A DNA stretch of 64,000 nucleotides, from positions 95,520,976-95,584,975 of the forward strand of contig OZ023262.1 in the NCBI GenBank assembly GCA_964006375.1, given 5' to 3'. Position numbers and translations under genes: made by a program. Shown piece after piece: positions 1-11,406 of this stretch. The notes beneath the pieces are model-generated. The model made no database searches and was not told the origin of the DNA. It worked only from the letters and a program-made list of their open reading frames with translations. The stretch is from Tillus elongatus. Taxonomy: Eukaryota > Arthropoda > Insecta > Coleoptera > Cleridae. How positions within the stretch are numbered: position 1 is the stretch's first letter; each line of letters begins with the position of its first letter.

Positions 1-780
1 GTATCTTTTAACGGAGATAACGGATATAGCAATACATTTCCATCCAGTTGGGGACACACTGTATATGTAAACAGATAAAAACTAAAACTGAACCCAGATA
101 TGGAGTCTAGGGGGCCTAGTTTGCGCTCATTTGAAGAAATCTTTTTAAAATTTAAACGTCGCGGTCTCCTTGATAACGAACATTTTCTACGAAAATTAGC
201 TAAACATTATAAACCACCAAAACCATAAACTTCACTAAAACTACCGCCAAAGCTTCAGAGAAAGGGTCTATTTGAAATGAATTTTCTGGAAATAGTTTAG
301 TAAAATGAAGGACAATGACGGTTGAAGCTGAACCTAAGGGTTTGCAGAACACTCTTCTTGCGACATTTTTTTTTTACCTAATCCGTATTTGTTTCGGGTT
401 TTTTGCCTAAACGTTGCCAATTTTAATGTTTCAAATGGCGATTTTGACATTTTGAGGAAAACCCCTTTTTTCAAATACCCATAACTTTTTTTGTCTTTAA
501 AATTAGAGACCTAAATTTTGTTGCGTGGTTCACTATTCATAATACAAACACCCCTTTCAAATTTGATTGCCCTTACTTTGTTATTTCCGGAATACTTATT
601 TTTTCCGAAAGAAAACACAGAATTTTCTGCGAAAAGCTAGGCCGATTTTCCTGGCTAACGAACTTACCCAAGCCACTCGCAAAAGGAAGGTAGTCAGAAA
701 ATTTTATCAAAATCGGCTCATTATTTTTTGAGTCTCCGGTGTGACGTCGTGTGGTGAGTAACGTTACAGAAGTTCAACTA
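1..780 (+). repeat. Dispersed family X copy, forward
   Basis: This is a diverged copy of the commonest repeat in the window. Landmarks are a gcgctcatttgaagaa block, an agagaaagggtctattt block, two gacattttgagg-type blocks and a cctggctaacgaactta block, always in this order. Recognisable copies or part copies also lie near 1640, 11400, 20200, 29800, 37500, 39800, 44300, 48200, 50500/56500, 60700 and 63600. No open frame is preserved. The copy ends near 760 at a cggtgtgac block, where other copies run into a (TA)n tract. Confidence 0.75.
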
Positions 781-914
781 CACATTTAAAACAAAGTCAT
801 TCGCAATCAAAAAGTTTATATACGTCAGTTTAATGCGGTTGAATTTACATTCCACTTCGTCGCCTATATTGTATTTTTCAAATAATATAGAACGTAGCAC
901 TAAACTTAATTTTC

Positions 915-918
<4 letters not shown>

Positions 919-1003
<85 letters not shown>
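919..1003. repeat. (TA)n microsatellite
   Basis: An uninterrupted TA tract of about 85 bp. It is followed by the X-family tail (aaaattgaaactgacc), so it sits where X copies normally carry TA. Bases 781-918 before it show nothing recognisable. Confidence 0.95.
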
Positions 1004-1010
<7 letters not shown>

Positions 1011-1640
1011 TATAAAAATTGAAACTGACCATGGTCAGTTCTGGGTTCTAAGTGGCCTAGTACGCGCTCATTTGAAGAAATTTTTACAAAATTCAAAAGT
1101 CGGGATCTTCTCCTCATTAGCGAGTGCTTTTAATAAGATATACTAAAAACCACAACGCATTAAAAAAGCCAAAATTTCCCGTATAACCTATATAGTAGAA
1201 ACAATGTACCATATTTAACCAAAATAACATAATTGTTTGAAAATGTACAAAAATTTACCATAACTCAAAATCTTCCAGAAAATAACTAGTTGCCTGGATA
1301 ACGAACCTTAGGTAAATAACAGATTGAGCAATGGAAATTTAAAGCATTTATTGAAAGTTTGCTACTACAATGCACTTGCTGGGTCCCGAATTTAGTTTGT
1401 TGAGCATGTATTATATTTCGATGGCAAATACAAAAATGCAATTATATAAGTGTGTTCGATTAAAAAGAAAGAATTTTTTTAGCACCAACGATTGATAGAC
1501 CACCTTGTGGTTGTAAAAATAATCTGATAAGATGCACCTCAAAACACCCTACAATTAATGTGTACAATTTTTTCTCGTATCTTGTATAATAACTGCTATA
1601 TACGAGCTTTATCGTAGAAGTGCATCACACTTAATATATG
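1004..1640 (+). repeat. X tail, then D- and W-module remnants
   Basis: Bases 1004-1130 match the X tail. Bases 1150-1400 match module D (gtagaaacaatgtaccata block) and end in a damaged copy of its terminal hairpin near 1370. Bases 1400-1640 match module W (aagacaccctataattaat and cgtatcttgtat blocks). The order D-W-X recurs at 47.6 kb and, inverted, at 12.5-11.2 kb. Confidence 0.6.
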
Positions 1641-2150
<510 letters not shown>

Positions 2151-2289
2151 TAAAACTAAAACCTAATTATCCTAAAACCCTGGATATGAGTTTTAGGGGC
2201 CCTACTACCCGCTGATTTAAAGAAACTTTTTCAAAATTCAAAATCCCCTCGTTAGTGAATTTTTCTTAAAGAAAATTCACTAAAAAATT

Positions 2290-2942
2290 AAAATTTAAGG
2301 GTGTAAATTTGGAATTAATAAACCCTTTTATGAAAAAAAACAACATTTTGTCTGTCGGGCTGTGTGTCTGTCGGTTCCCCGGTCTGTCGGTCTGTATGTC
2401 TGTCTGTCGCCACGATAACTTTAGAACGAATTGAAATATCGTCTTCAGATTTGGCATTCCGTTGGCACCCGACAAACTGACGGATGGAATTGTTTTTGAG
2501 TAAAGTCGCTCCAGGGGTAGGCGATGAATGGGGGTAATTTGGTAAAAATTGAAATTTTTTCGTTAAAGCTCGAGTAATACAACGTTTTCGGGTTTGTTTA
2601 TTAGAAAACTTTCAGTTTCGTCAAACATCTGGTATTCTGTGCTAAAATTAAACTATGGGTTGAATGTGTCGGGGTGGAATATCGGTGACAAAAATTTCGA
2701 ATTTGTTTTAGCTAAAACGGCGTAAAAAGTTTTAAAACATATGGAAAACTTGATTCTGGAAAGAATTTTTTTGTCTGTCGGTCGATTTGTCTGTCGGCTT
2801 GTACGTCTGTCTGTTAGTAGGCGCAATAACAAACGAGCTATCATCTTCAAATCTGGTATCCAGTTAGCACCCGACAAAGGAACGCTTCGAATTCTTTTTG
2901 GGTAATTTCATTTCTGAACGTCACACAGTCTGGTAATGACAT
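2290..2942 (+). repeat. Family Y (TGTC-rich) repeat, two units
   Basis: Two diverged units in tandem. Each has a short run of tgtctgtcggt-type tetranucleotides, then a block resembling cgaattgagatatc-attt, ggtat-cagttagcacccgacaaa and a gggtgatttggtgaaaa-like segment. The same family occurs at 4160-4300, 17.0-18.6 kb (inverted), 22.2-22.8, 23.2-23.5, 25.1, 56.9-57.4 and 61.6-62.0 kb. No coding potential was seen. Confidence 0.65.
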
Positions 2943-4158
2943 AATTAAACATTCAATGAAAGGCTTCTCCTCCAGACACCAAATTTTTTTCAAACTCAAC
3001 TCCCGACGCGTTTTGACACTCTAAGGGGTCATCCTAAGGGGATAAATCTACAATCATAACAAGAAAGGTCTGTCAGAAAAACATTAGTTTTTACGGTAGG
3101 CTATTGTGCATGTCAGAGCACAATGATGGCAAGGTAATCTCTACAGAAAAACGTCACAGGCTAAAAATCACAAGTCACAAAGTAAAATTCCAGCCAACAG
3201 TCAAGTTAAAATTTAAGAGCCACAGATACAGTAACACTAGTTAAAAATATGGTAAGTTAAACATGCAATTAAACTAACAAAAACATCAGAGCAAATTGAA
3301 AAGCTTTAAAAGCTACAAAATTGCAAAAGTCCAATATTTGTACATTATGAATTCAAGTCAAGTTCAATTGCAGAAACATAAAGCAAAGCCAATGAGTGAA
3401 ACTGACAACACATGAGGCAGGCACAATCAAGCAGAAACCCAATGAGGACCGCTAGGGTAAAGAAATGATGAAATATTAATAAAACAGAACAAAATGAGCA
3501 CTACTCACTTGAACAGTTCTTAGAAAATTGAAATCGAAACTATACAATATAGTTTCGAGTTCAATTTTTTAAGAATTGTTCAAGTGGGTAGTGCTCATTT
3601 TGTTATGTTTTATTTACTTAATATTTCATAATTTCTTTACCCTATCGGTTCTCATTGGGTTTCTTCTTGATTGTGCCTGCCTCTTGTGTTGTTTAACGTG
3701 TCAGTTTCACTCATTGGCTTTGCTTTATGTTTCTGCAATAGACTTGAATTCTTAATGTCCAACTATTAGACTTTTGTAATTTTGTAGCTTTTAACGCTTT
3801 TCAATTTGCTCTGATGTTAGTTTTTGTTAGTTTAATTGCATGTTTAACTTAGCATACTTTTAACTAGTGTTAATGTATCTGTAACCCTTAGATTTTAACT
3901 TGACTGTTGGTTGGAATTTTACTTTGTGACTTGTGATTTTTATCCTGTGATGTTTTTCTGTAGAGATTACCTTGTCATCATTGTGCTCTGACATGCACAA
4001 TAGCCTACCGGAAAAACTAATGTTTTTCTGACAGACCTTTCTTGTTATGATTGTAGATATTTCCCCTGAGGATGATGATAGAGTGTCTAAACGCGTCGGA
4101 AGTTGAGTTTGAAATAAATTTGGTATCTGGAGGAGAAGCCTTTCATTCAATGTTTAAT
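2943..4158. repeat. 1.2-kb near-perfect palindrome (two ~600-bp arms)
   Basis: The left arm begins attaaacattcaatgaaagg and the right arm ends with its reverse complement at 4158. The centre is near 3555. Both arms carry the same landmarks in mirror order, for example tacaatcataacaagaaagg and ctcattggctttgcttta. Near 4055-4105 the right arm has a ctgaggatg ... taaacgcgtcgg block, and the left arm has its complement near 3005-3050. This block resembles the terminus of Penelope-like elements, which can carry a hammerhead ribozyme. The open frame at 3860-4150 is only one arm read through and is not supported as a gene. Confidence 0.8.
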
Positions 4159-4420
4159 CTTTTTGGGTAAGATCGGTTCAGAGGGTAGGGGATAACTGAG
4201 GGGCGATTTGGTGAAAACTGAGATTTTTTCGTATAAACTCGAGTAATATAACGTTTCAGAATTTTATGGGTAGATGAATACAAAGATTTTCTTTGTGGTC
4301 AACTCATGGCCCCTAAACTCATTTCAGCAGCATGTCTTTCTGAGGAGAGTAAATTATCACGGCTATTTTCATGGAAACCATTTAATGAAAATCCGCTGAC
4401 AAGACCAACTTTACAAGTGG
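4159..4420 (+). repeat. Family Y end and module V
   Basis: Bases 4159-4265 match family Y (gggtaagatcg, aactcgagtaatataacgtttcag). They continue into module V (ctttctgaggagagta-attatcac), which also follows Y near 24100 and 61950. Confidence 0.6.
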
Positions 4421-4553
4421 CACAAGGTAGTGTGTAGTAAAACTCAATAATAAAAGCCATTGGCACAGACAAAAAATAAAAATAAATCTGAAACAGAAGT
4501 TATAAACATAAACACTCGTCTAACTTAGTATAACATAAATGTGGAATCTTAAA

Positions 4554-6920
4554 TTACAATGTGTTGTAAACATTAGTAGTTTTCAAGAAATAAATTAGTC
4601 TCGATAGATCATTGGTTCCGGAGAAACTGAGAATATCACTGATGTTTTCCTTAAGATCCAGATACAACCGTTGTTCACTATATCCCGGGCACTCAGTCAA
4701 AATGTGGTTTACTGTGAGTTGAGTACTACAATGACTGCATAAACGAGGTTCACTTTTTTCTAGTAGGTGTTTGTGTGTAAGCATAGTATGACCAATCCTT
4801 AACCTTCTGATAATGATAAGTTCTCGTCTGTTTAGGTTTGTTATTTTTGTTATCTGAGTGGTGGATTCTATGTTTCTGAGTTTAGTTTGAGCACTAAACC
4901 ATAAATGTTGCCATTCCTCGTGAACAGTGTGTTTTAAGTGAGTTTGAAGGTCTGTATGTATAATAAACTCATGATCTGGATTAATTTTTCCACAAGCCTT
5001 CCTAGCTAAGTTGTCTGCCTCTATGTTGCCTCCTATACCAGAGTGAGATGGCACCCATATTATTACAGTCGATTTTCCACACTGGGATATTTCCCTTGCC
5101 GTTTTATTTATGTCTGCAACAATAGGATGTTTATTGTAAAGTGTTCCTATGGCATTGACAGCTGATAATGAGTCGCAGCAGATGATCGATCTGGTATGGG
5201 AAGATTTAAGGAAAGTTTCTAGACAGAAATGTACGGCTGTGAGCTCTGCTGTATACACACTGCAAACATCCGAGACTCGTAGACTCAGTTTTATATCCGC
5301 TCCGAAAACGGAGCAACCAGTTGTTAAGCCGCATCTAGATGCATCAGTGTAATATATTTCGTCATATGGGTACTGGCTGAGAACCCCATAGAAATCTGCT
5401 CTTAGAGAGGGGGCAGGTGTTGTTCGTTTGTTGTAAATACTCAAGGTTGTGTTGATAATAAGGTGGTTTTCCAACCATGGAGGATCTTGGACAATATTCT
5501 TTCGGACGTAGTGGATATCTCTTGAGCTTAAATTATTGTGTATATCTAAATATATGTTAGCAAGGCGTGAATAGTTTTGAAATACCCTGTTCATAACAAT
5601 CGAGTGTGCAGGGTTGCATGTATCCGATGTAATCTTCGCAGCATATGACAGCGATAAATGTTTCCTCCTTAGCCACAAAGGAATCTCTCCAGTTTCCCTT
5701 AGTATACTTAAAGTAGGACTGGTCCTAAAAGCTCCTGTTGCTAGTCTTAATGCTGTATTTTGGATAACATTTAGTTGCTTAAGAGTTGACTTACTAGCTG
5801 ATGAATATAAAATAGAACCATAGTCAAGTCTTGATCTAATAAGGCATCGGTATATTGTAAGGAGCACAGTTTCGCTAGCTCCCCAATTTTGATTTGCCAG
5901 TACTTTTAGGATATTAATTTTCTTAAGACATTCCATTTTAATATAATTAATATGAGATTTCCATGTTACTTTGGTATCTAATATCATCCCAAGGAATCTA
6001 TGTTCATCTTTCATGGCTAAATCACTGTTGTATAGTTGTAGAGGAGTAATGGTGCTGACGTGCCTTCTTTGAGAGAAGAGCATCACTTCTAATTTCTCTA
6101 CGGAAAAGGTAAAACCAAGTTCTTCTGAGCATTTCTGAATTGAGAGTATGGAATCTTGTAGTAGTATTCTGGTTGAATCTGCATTATTTCCTCTACAAAA
6201 AAGTACTATGTCGTCGGCAAAAAGGGATATCTTAACTGGTTGTGCTATGTATTTAGTGACACTGTTTATGGCTATTAGGAAAAGAGTGGTACTCAATACA
6301 GAACCTTGAGGAACTCCATTCTCTAGTTCATACTGGGATGAGATGGCTCCGTTCAATTTGACTCTAAATCGCCTATTTTCTAGGAAGTGTTGTATAAAGT
6401 GAAGAATGTTTCCCTTTATATAATTATCGTGTAGATCACGAACAACCTTGTGTCTCCACGTTGTATCGAACGCTCTGTTTATATCTAAGAATACTGCAAG
6501 TACTTCTTGTTTGCATGCAAATGCTTCTGTTATTTCAAAATTTAGTGTTATCAAGCTATCCGTGGTAGACCTGTTTGGTCTAAATCCATTTTGATGTTGG
6601 CTTAACATACTTTTGCTCTCGAGAGTCCAAATTAATCTGTTATTAATTATTTTTTCTAAAACCTTGCAGGAAGTGCATGTGAGAGATATTGATCTATATC
6701 CAGAGGTTCTATCTTTTGGCTTGCCTATTTTGTGAAGCGGTAGCACATCAACTTCTTGCCAGATGGAGGGAAATTGATGACTCGCCCAAATCAGGTTGTA
6801 AATATCAAGTAGTTTACTTAACGCAATTAAAGGTAATTCTTTTAAAAATACCATAGGAATATCGTCTGGACCTGCTGCCGAGCTATTTGCGTTGGCGAGT
6901 ACTCCACTAAGCTCTTCCAT
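4554..6920 (-). CDS. Non-LTR retrotransposon ORF2 C-terminal part: reverse transcriptase and RNase H
   Basis: This 788-codon open stretch encodes the enzyme that copies the element's RNA into DNA at the target site. The RT fingers start with AGPDDIP (residues 16-22). Motif A is FLDINRAFDTTW (Asp146), motif B is NGVPQGSVLS (201-210) and the catalytic motif C is FADD (234-237). RNase H follows, with YTDAS (Asp near 526), a Glu near 559, DSLSAVNA (Asp near 583) and WVPSHSGIGGN. The C-terminus has a C-X2-C-X7-H-X4-C motif (CSHC ... CPGY). The first Met here is not the true start: the frame continues upstream to about 7015, where an indel separates it from the endonuclease part. It is the best-preserved part of the element. 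Confidence 0.93.
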   Translation of the reverse strand: MEELSGVLANANSSAAGPDDIPMVFLKELPLIALSKLLDIYNLIWASHQFPSIWQEVDVLPLHKIGKPKDRTSGYRSISLTCTSCKVLEKIINNRLIWTLESKSMLSQHQNGFRPNRSTTDSLITLNFEITEAFACKQEVLAVFLDINRAFDTTWRHKVVRDLHDNYIKGNILHFIQHFLENRRFRVKLNGAISSQYELENGVPQGSVLSTTLFLIAINSVTKYIAQPVKISLFADDIVLFCRGNNADSTRILLQDSILSIQKCSEELGFTFSVEKLEVMLFSQRRHVSTITPLQLYNSDLAMKDEHRFLGMILDTKVTWKSHINYIKMECLKKINILKVLANQNWGASETVLLTIYRCLIRSRLDYGSILYSSASKSTLKQLNVIQNTALRLATGAFRTSPTLSILRETGEIPLWLRRKHLSLSYAAKITSDTCNPAHSIVMNRVFQNYSRLANIYLDIHNNLSSRDIHYVRKNIVQDPPWLENHLIINTTLSIYNKRTTPAPSLRADFYGVLSQYPYDEIYYTDASRCGLTTGCSVFGADIKLSLRVSDVCSVYTAELTAVHFCLETFLKSSHTRSIICCDSLSAVNAIGTLYNKHPIVADINKTAREISQCGKSTVIIWVPSHSGIGGNIEADNLARKACGKINPDHEFIIHTDLQTHLKHTVHEEWQHLWFSAQTKLRNIESTTQITKITNLNRRELIIIRRLRIGHTMLTHKHLLEKSEPRLCSHCSTQLTVNHILTECPGYSEQRLYLDLKENISDILSFSGTNDLSRLIYFLKTTNVYNTL

Positions 6921-6964
6921 TCTAATGGGTGAATTGATTGGAGCTGCGTTATCATCACCAGGAT

Positions 6965-8253
6965 CTATACGAATGTTTGATTCAGTTTCCTGTTCATTTT
7001 GAGAAAATCTGAAGAGTAGTTTTCATTGGCAGAAATGTCGTAAAAACTTTTTGCCATTAGATTTGCCATATCGACGTTTGAAGTGACCAGGTTTTCTTGA
7101 CTATCATATAAACCCGGTATATGGTGAAAATTTTGCTTTCCTTTAATCCTATTAATTTTGTTCCATACTGCAGAGGAAGGGGTGTTTATAGATAGAGTTC
7201 CCACATATTCTTCCCATGATTTTTGTTTGCTTTCTCTAATTATTTTCTCTTCAAGTCCAGAAAATTGTGTTGTGTTCTGTGTTTTCTAAACTTATTGAAA
7301 GCTCGTTTTGCATCTTGGACAGCAATTTTGCAACTGTTGTTCCACCAAGGTACTTGCGGTCGTCTGCTGTTAGCAGTACGCTTTCCTATGTGATTGGTTG
7401 CTGAACTAATGATTGTTTTGTTGAAATGGTTTAAACACGCCTCTGCATTCGTATCGATGTTGAATTCTTCCATCTTTTCAATTATTTCTTCTCTGTAACA
7501 TACCCAGTTTGCTGAGAAAATATTCCATTTACTGATGAGGAATGTTGGTTGGGTACCAGCAACAGACTTTTTAATGCAAATAGGAAAGTGGTCACTGTCA
7601 TATAGGTCATCGTGGGGTTTCCATTCTGTGGACATTGACAAGCTAGGACTGCAAAAACTGAGGTCAATGCAAGTTAGACTTCCAGATCTTGCACAAAAAT
7701 GTGTGGGTTCGCCTGTGTTTAGAAGTATTAGATTTGAGGATTGTAGGAGTTTCTCAATTTCTCTACCTCTTTGATCCGTTTTGATGTTGCCCCACGCGCT
7801 GCTTCTAGAGTTAAAATCGCCTAAAAGGTAAAACGGCGAAGGTAGTTGTTTTATAAGCTCATGAATGTCACGCTCATTTAGTGGTTGGCTATCTGGACAA
7901 TATATACTGCATATAGAGAACCTCGTGGGAGTCAATACCTCTACTGCAATTGCTTCGAGGTGGGTGTTCAAAGCTATGCTTTTAACCATAATCTCTGTGG
8001 AGGTAAATATACCAGTTCCTCCACTGGCTCTAAGATACGATTTTCGATTAAATAGAAAGGAATTGTAGTTTTTCAAATTCACTGACTGTTCGTCTTTTAG
8101 ATTGGTCTCTTGTAGGCAAATGATATGTGGTTTTGAGTATGCAATCAGTGTTTGTAAGAATGGAAGACGTTTAAAGTACCCAGAGCAGTTCCATTGAAGT
8201 ATATTAATTTGATCTATGAATTCTGTAAAATTAATGATTTGAGTCAGAGTCGT
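6965..8253 (-). pseudogene. ORF2 N-terminal part: AP-type endonuclease, frameshifted
   Basis: The open frame 8253-7240 contains the start of an endonuclease/exonuclease/phosphatase domain (ILQWNCSG near 8190, ICLQETNL near 8110). Further on come FYLLGDFNSRSSAWG, IDLSFC and YDSDHFPI, which carry the metal-binding Asp/Asn and catalytic Asp-His residues. The frame stops at 7240; an adjacent frame (7204-6965, linker to RT) continues the protein, which implies a one-base indel in the A-run near 7245. A second indel near 7010 leads into the RT frame. No in-frame ATG exists between the stop at 8254-8256 and the domain start, so the ORF2 initiation codon is lost or non-canonical. Confidence 0.85.
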
Positions 8254-9605
8254 CTACTTCCATAGATAAAATACTCTCTGTTTCGGCGCTTTGCTCAAGG
8301 TGCTTACGAAACTTTGTGTTTAATCTAGATATTCGATTCTTGATCGCCTTGTTTGTTATGTTTGGGTAAATTTCGTACATCATTTGTAGTAGCGCAGGTA
8401 TATTAGATCTGCTTACAAATCTAAGGGCCTCTTCTATGGGATCACAAGGTATTTTCCAGGAAACTTTTCAGCTGAGCAAAGTTTAAAATGTATTGTGGTT
8501 GGTTGGATGCGATTATCTCTCTAACGTTGCTTAGTGCAGTGTCCAGATCGATGTTAGATTTCTTCTTTTTCTTCTTTGGTTGAGTTTACGGTTGCGTAGG
8601 TATCACAAATTTGGTATCAACTACTTTAGTTGCTGGCTGATAGTCAGCAGATGCTGCAAGATCAATAAGTGAACCAGTGCTACAAGACGGTGCTGGTCTT
8701 TTAACAGATTGTATTTGATTTTCCGGACATGCAAGAGGTTGTGCCTCTTGAGCATCAGCATCGCTCATAAGATCTTGAGAACTGATTGTGTTTTCTAGAG
8801 GAGGTGATATGCTTTCAAGAATAGCTTTGTCATTTGCACCGCGAGTTTCTATACCGTCGTTTACTAAACGAGTTGGCAGATTTGTGTTTAATTTCTCGCT
8901 GTTTTTACAATTAGCAGCAATATGGTCTGTCTGTTTGCATAAAAAGCAAGCCATATCGTCCGAATTTATAAAAATTCTGTGCTCCATGCCCTCAAAAACA
9001 ATGCATAATGTCGATGGTAAGGTTTGATCTGCTGGACGCGGTGTTATATAAACCTGTCTTCTAAAGCTTAAGATGTGCGCGAACTCGTCCCCGACCATTC
9101 CCGCTCTCAAGAAAGATGGCTGGCTAACTAAATTTAACCCACACTCTCTAAGTGCGTCAGCAATGATTTCGGGCGGTATATATGGGCTTTCGTTTGAAAT
9201 TATAATTCGTTAAGCTGGTGTAACTAAACGTCTGACACTAGTATCATGTTCACCTATTTTTATCGTGCTATGCTCGTTTATTACTAAATGGACTAAGGTG
9301 GTTGTGGATAAATAGATACACACACGATTGTGTGACATTCTAGAAGCAAATAAAATATTTCTCGCACTAGTAATTTTGCTGACTGCTTTTACATACTCAA
9401 TAAGTTTTGGGCCGTCAACTGCATTAATGATAATAGCTTGTTCTTTCTTGGGTATTACTTGAACTGGACGTGATGCAATAGCCTGAACATAGGATCTGAG
9501 TGTTGAAGCGTTTGGGTTTTCTGATCTAGTGGTCATTATATTTGTGGATACAGTAGGTTGGTTAAATATTTCTTCATTGTTGGGTGTTTGGCTGCTCCTA
9601 TACAT
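8231..9605 (-). pseudogene. Retrotransposon ORF1 (Gag-like RNA-binding protein), broken
   Basis: ORF1 of the same element encodes a nucleic-acid-binding, Gag-like protein. In one frame, 9605-9210 and then 9209-8586 are separated by an in-frame TAA at 9210. The downstream part has one CCHC zinc knuckle (CFLCKQTDHIAANC, about 8945). A second in-frame TAA lies at 8586, followed by a Lys-rich stretch. A frameshift near 8450 then leads to the final segment, which ends in an acidic DDSDSN tail with its stop at 8231. One knuckle and about 450 codons would suit an I-group ORF1. The three lesions show that this copy is dead. Confidence 0.8.
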
Positions 9606-9814
9606 AGAGGCAGCCTCGTTTTCTAGGCTTATTTTGTAGCCTTAATATGCAGGCCACAAGTCGAACTCCATCAGTGTGTAACTGGTTGCCAATTATTATT
9701 TTTAAGAACGGAGTTTATATATAATATGCAAATATTTACTTGATTTATATTACCGTTAATTTGTAATCTGTCACTTAATTGTTCAAGAGTGCACTTTTAA
9801 TATAAGATTATTTA
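9606..9814 (-). other. Probable 5' UTR/flank of the I-like element
   Basis: Bases just upstream of the ORF1 ATG have no open frame. A cctgcatattaaggctac block lies close to the ATG, and the rest is AT-rich flank. The exact 5' end is not identifiable from one copy. Confidence 0.35.
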
Positions 9815-9874
9815 CTATTGTTGCGTTTTCTCCGGGTTCTAGATAAGTGAGACTTTTAATTTTAACAAAACAAC

Positions 9875-9880
9875 TTTATT
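9875..9880 (-). terminator. Polyadenylation signal of solo LTR
   Basis: AATAAA on the minus strand, downstream of the TATA box and about 55 bp from the LTR end. It matches AATAAA at 36237-36242 in the second copy. Confidence 0.6.
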
Positions 9881-10080
9881 TACACTCTAAATATGGATAC
9901 AATAAAATTTCTAGAATGTCTCTCTCACAAAACACTTAATTTACTGTCTATAATTACTAATCTGCACACAAGTCTCTACACTGGTACTACAGTAGCTACT
10001 CTCTTAACACTTTACACTGCTTCTTCAAGTCACTACCACATTCTCTTACTGAACTGAACTAACTGGGGCTGGCTTGCTTT

Positions 10081-10092
10081 CGCTTTTATATA
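10081..10092 (-). promoter_or_regulatory. TATA box of solo LTR
   Basis: The minus strand reads gtatataaaagcg, a strong TATA box. The equivalent in the second LTR copy is ctatataaagg at 36029-36036. Confidence 0.6.
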
Positions 10093-10564
10093 CTCGCCGT
10101 ACCTTCCCCTCCTTTCTAGAGCGTTCCATTCCAGAACGTTCCAGGACCTTCTTTTACTAGAAGGTTCTGTGAATACAGATCGGTCCCGTGTGTATACAGG
10201 GGGATGTATATACAGGATGATCCAAATGTGGTCACCACTCCTATGTTACACAAGAGGTGTTTCTCGAACTATAAGATCTCTCTGCGTATACAGGTGTAAG
10301 GGTTCTCTGCGTATACAGGGTGTATATACAGGATGTTCGGAATGTGCAGACCTCAGTTATCCGTTCCGACGGGGTACAAGTTGGTAACTTCGTTATTTCT
10401 GGTCCTAGAGGGTTGAGACTTCGCCTGAGGGGGGTCACCCCAGGCACCCCCAGGGGGTGGGGAGGCGGTGTTGCCAGACTGTGCAAAAATTCCCAGATGT
10501 TGGGGAAATTCTGGAGATGTGGCAACACCGCACCTACGTCTATTGAAGTGCTTTGTAACACTAT

Positions 10565-11190
10565 AGTCACTATCTGACACTATGGAATTTATTTGCACTA
10601 AAAAACTGTCAAGAAATGAGCTTAAATAACTCGTAATATCGCGAAAACTGCGATCCGAGATGAACGATGTTTACACGATAAAGCCTTAAACTCGAATCAA
10701 TCAAATTTTATTAAAAATACCCAAGTGAAAACGTTTCTTATATATTAAGAACAATAGTGCATAGAAAAGCTTGAGCTTATCTACGGAGAGTAATAATTTA
10801 CGGGAGAGCAATCATGATTTATGCATGTCACACAAATACAATGACACTAATGGCATAATACAATTACTTGCCGCTTAATGGATTGCACTTTACGGTTTAT
10901 TGTCATACGCCATCAAGCGCCCAACCGTACAATTGATTTTACATTTTTCTCCTGCTACATAAAGTAAACGAAAAACCTGCGTCCTTGTTTGCAATGTATA
11001 AAAGAACAAACCGTAAGTGTATCGATTGAAGGTGCGATGATCGTTTCCACTTTTTAAGTCCGCAAACGAAATGTTCACCAATCCACTTAATCTATTTTCT
11101 GCTACTTGCTCTTAATAATACGCTACTGCACAACCGTACTTATAAAGAGTAAGCGAGAACAAATAAAACTCGTGCAAATTATCTAAGATC
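10565..11190. other. Apparently single-copy AT-rich sequence
   Basis: No similarity to the repeats elsewhere in the window and no convincing reading frame. TATA-like strings occur on the plus strand (tgtataaaagaac near 10997; cttataaagag near 11140), but no exon could be attached to them. Confidence 0.4.
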
Positions 11191-11316
11191 TTTTTATTAG
11201 TGAATTTTCTTAACAAAAAATCACTAATGAGGAGATCCCAACTTTTGAATTTTGAAAAAATGTCTTCAAATGAGCGCTAATTAGGCCCCCCAGAACACAT
11301 ATCCGGGGTCAGTTTC

Positions 11317-11406
<90 letters not shown>

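Larger units (their letters stand above)
4420..9700 (-). mobile_element. I-like non-LTR retrotransposon, degenerate
   Basis: This is a minus-strand element with two reading frames. ORF1 has a CCHC knuckle; ORF2 has an apurinic endonuclease, a reverse transcriptase, an RNase H and a C-terminal Cys/His motif. That domain order is typical of the I group (I/Nimb/Loa-like). ORF1 has two premature stops and one frameshift, and ORF2 has at least two frameshifts, so this copy cannot be autonomous. The exact ends are not visible: the 3' end lies below 4554 and the 5' end above 9605. No target duplication could be assigned. Confidence 0.85.
9819..10560 (-). repeat. Solo LTR (742 bp) with CTAT target duplication
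   Basis: Read on the minus strand it starts TGTTACAAAGC and ends AACGCAACA, so it has TG...CA termini. The flanks are ctat at 9815-9818 and ctat at 10561-10564, a 4-bp target duplication. Promoter and polyadenylation features are in the right order for an LTR. No internal region is attached, so it is a solo LTR left by LTR-LTR recombination. A second copy lies at 33397-36297 in the opposite orientation, split by an insertion. The internal hairpin formed by ggtgttgcca and tggcaacacc at about 10468-10530 is a handy landmark. LTR family not identified. Confidence 0.85.

Noticed and set aside
3860..4150. 96-codon frame in the palindrome arm
   Set aside because: It only reads through one arm, and the mirror arm does not preserve the same frame.
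5149..5352. Short plus-strand frames in 4554-9605
   Set aside because: They are shadows antisense to the retrotransposon ORFs.
10241..10598. Overlapping frames on both strands in the 10.2-10.6 kb region
   Set aside because: They lie within the solo LTR, and the second LTR copy does not conserve them as proteins.
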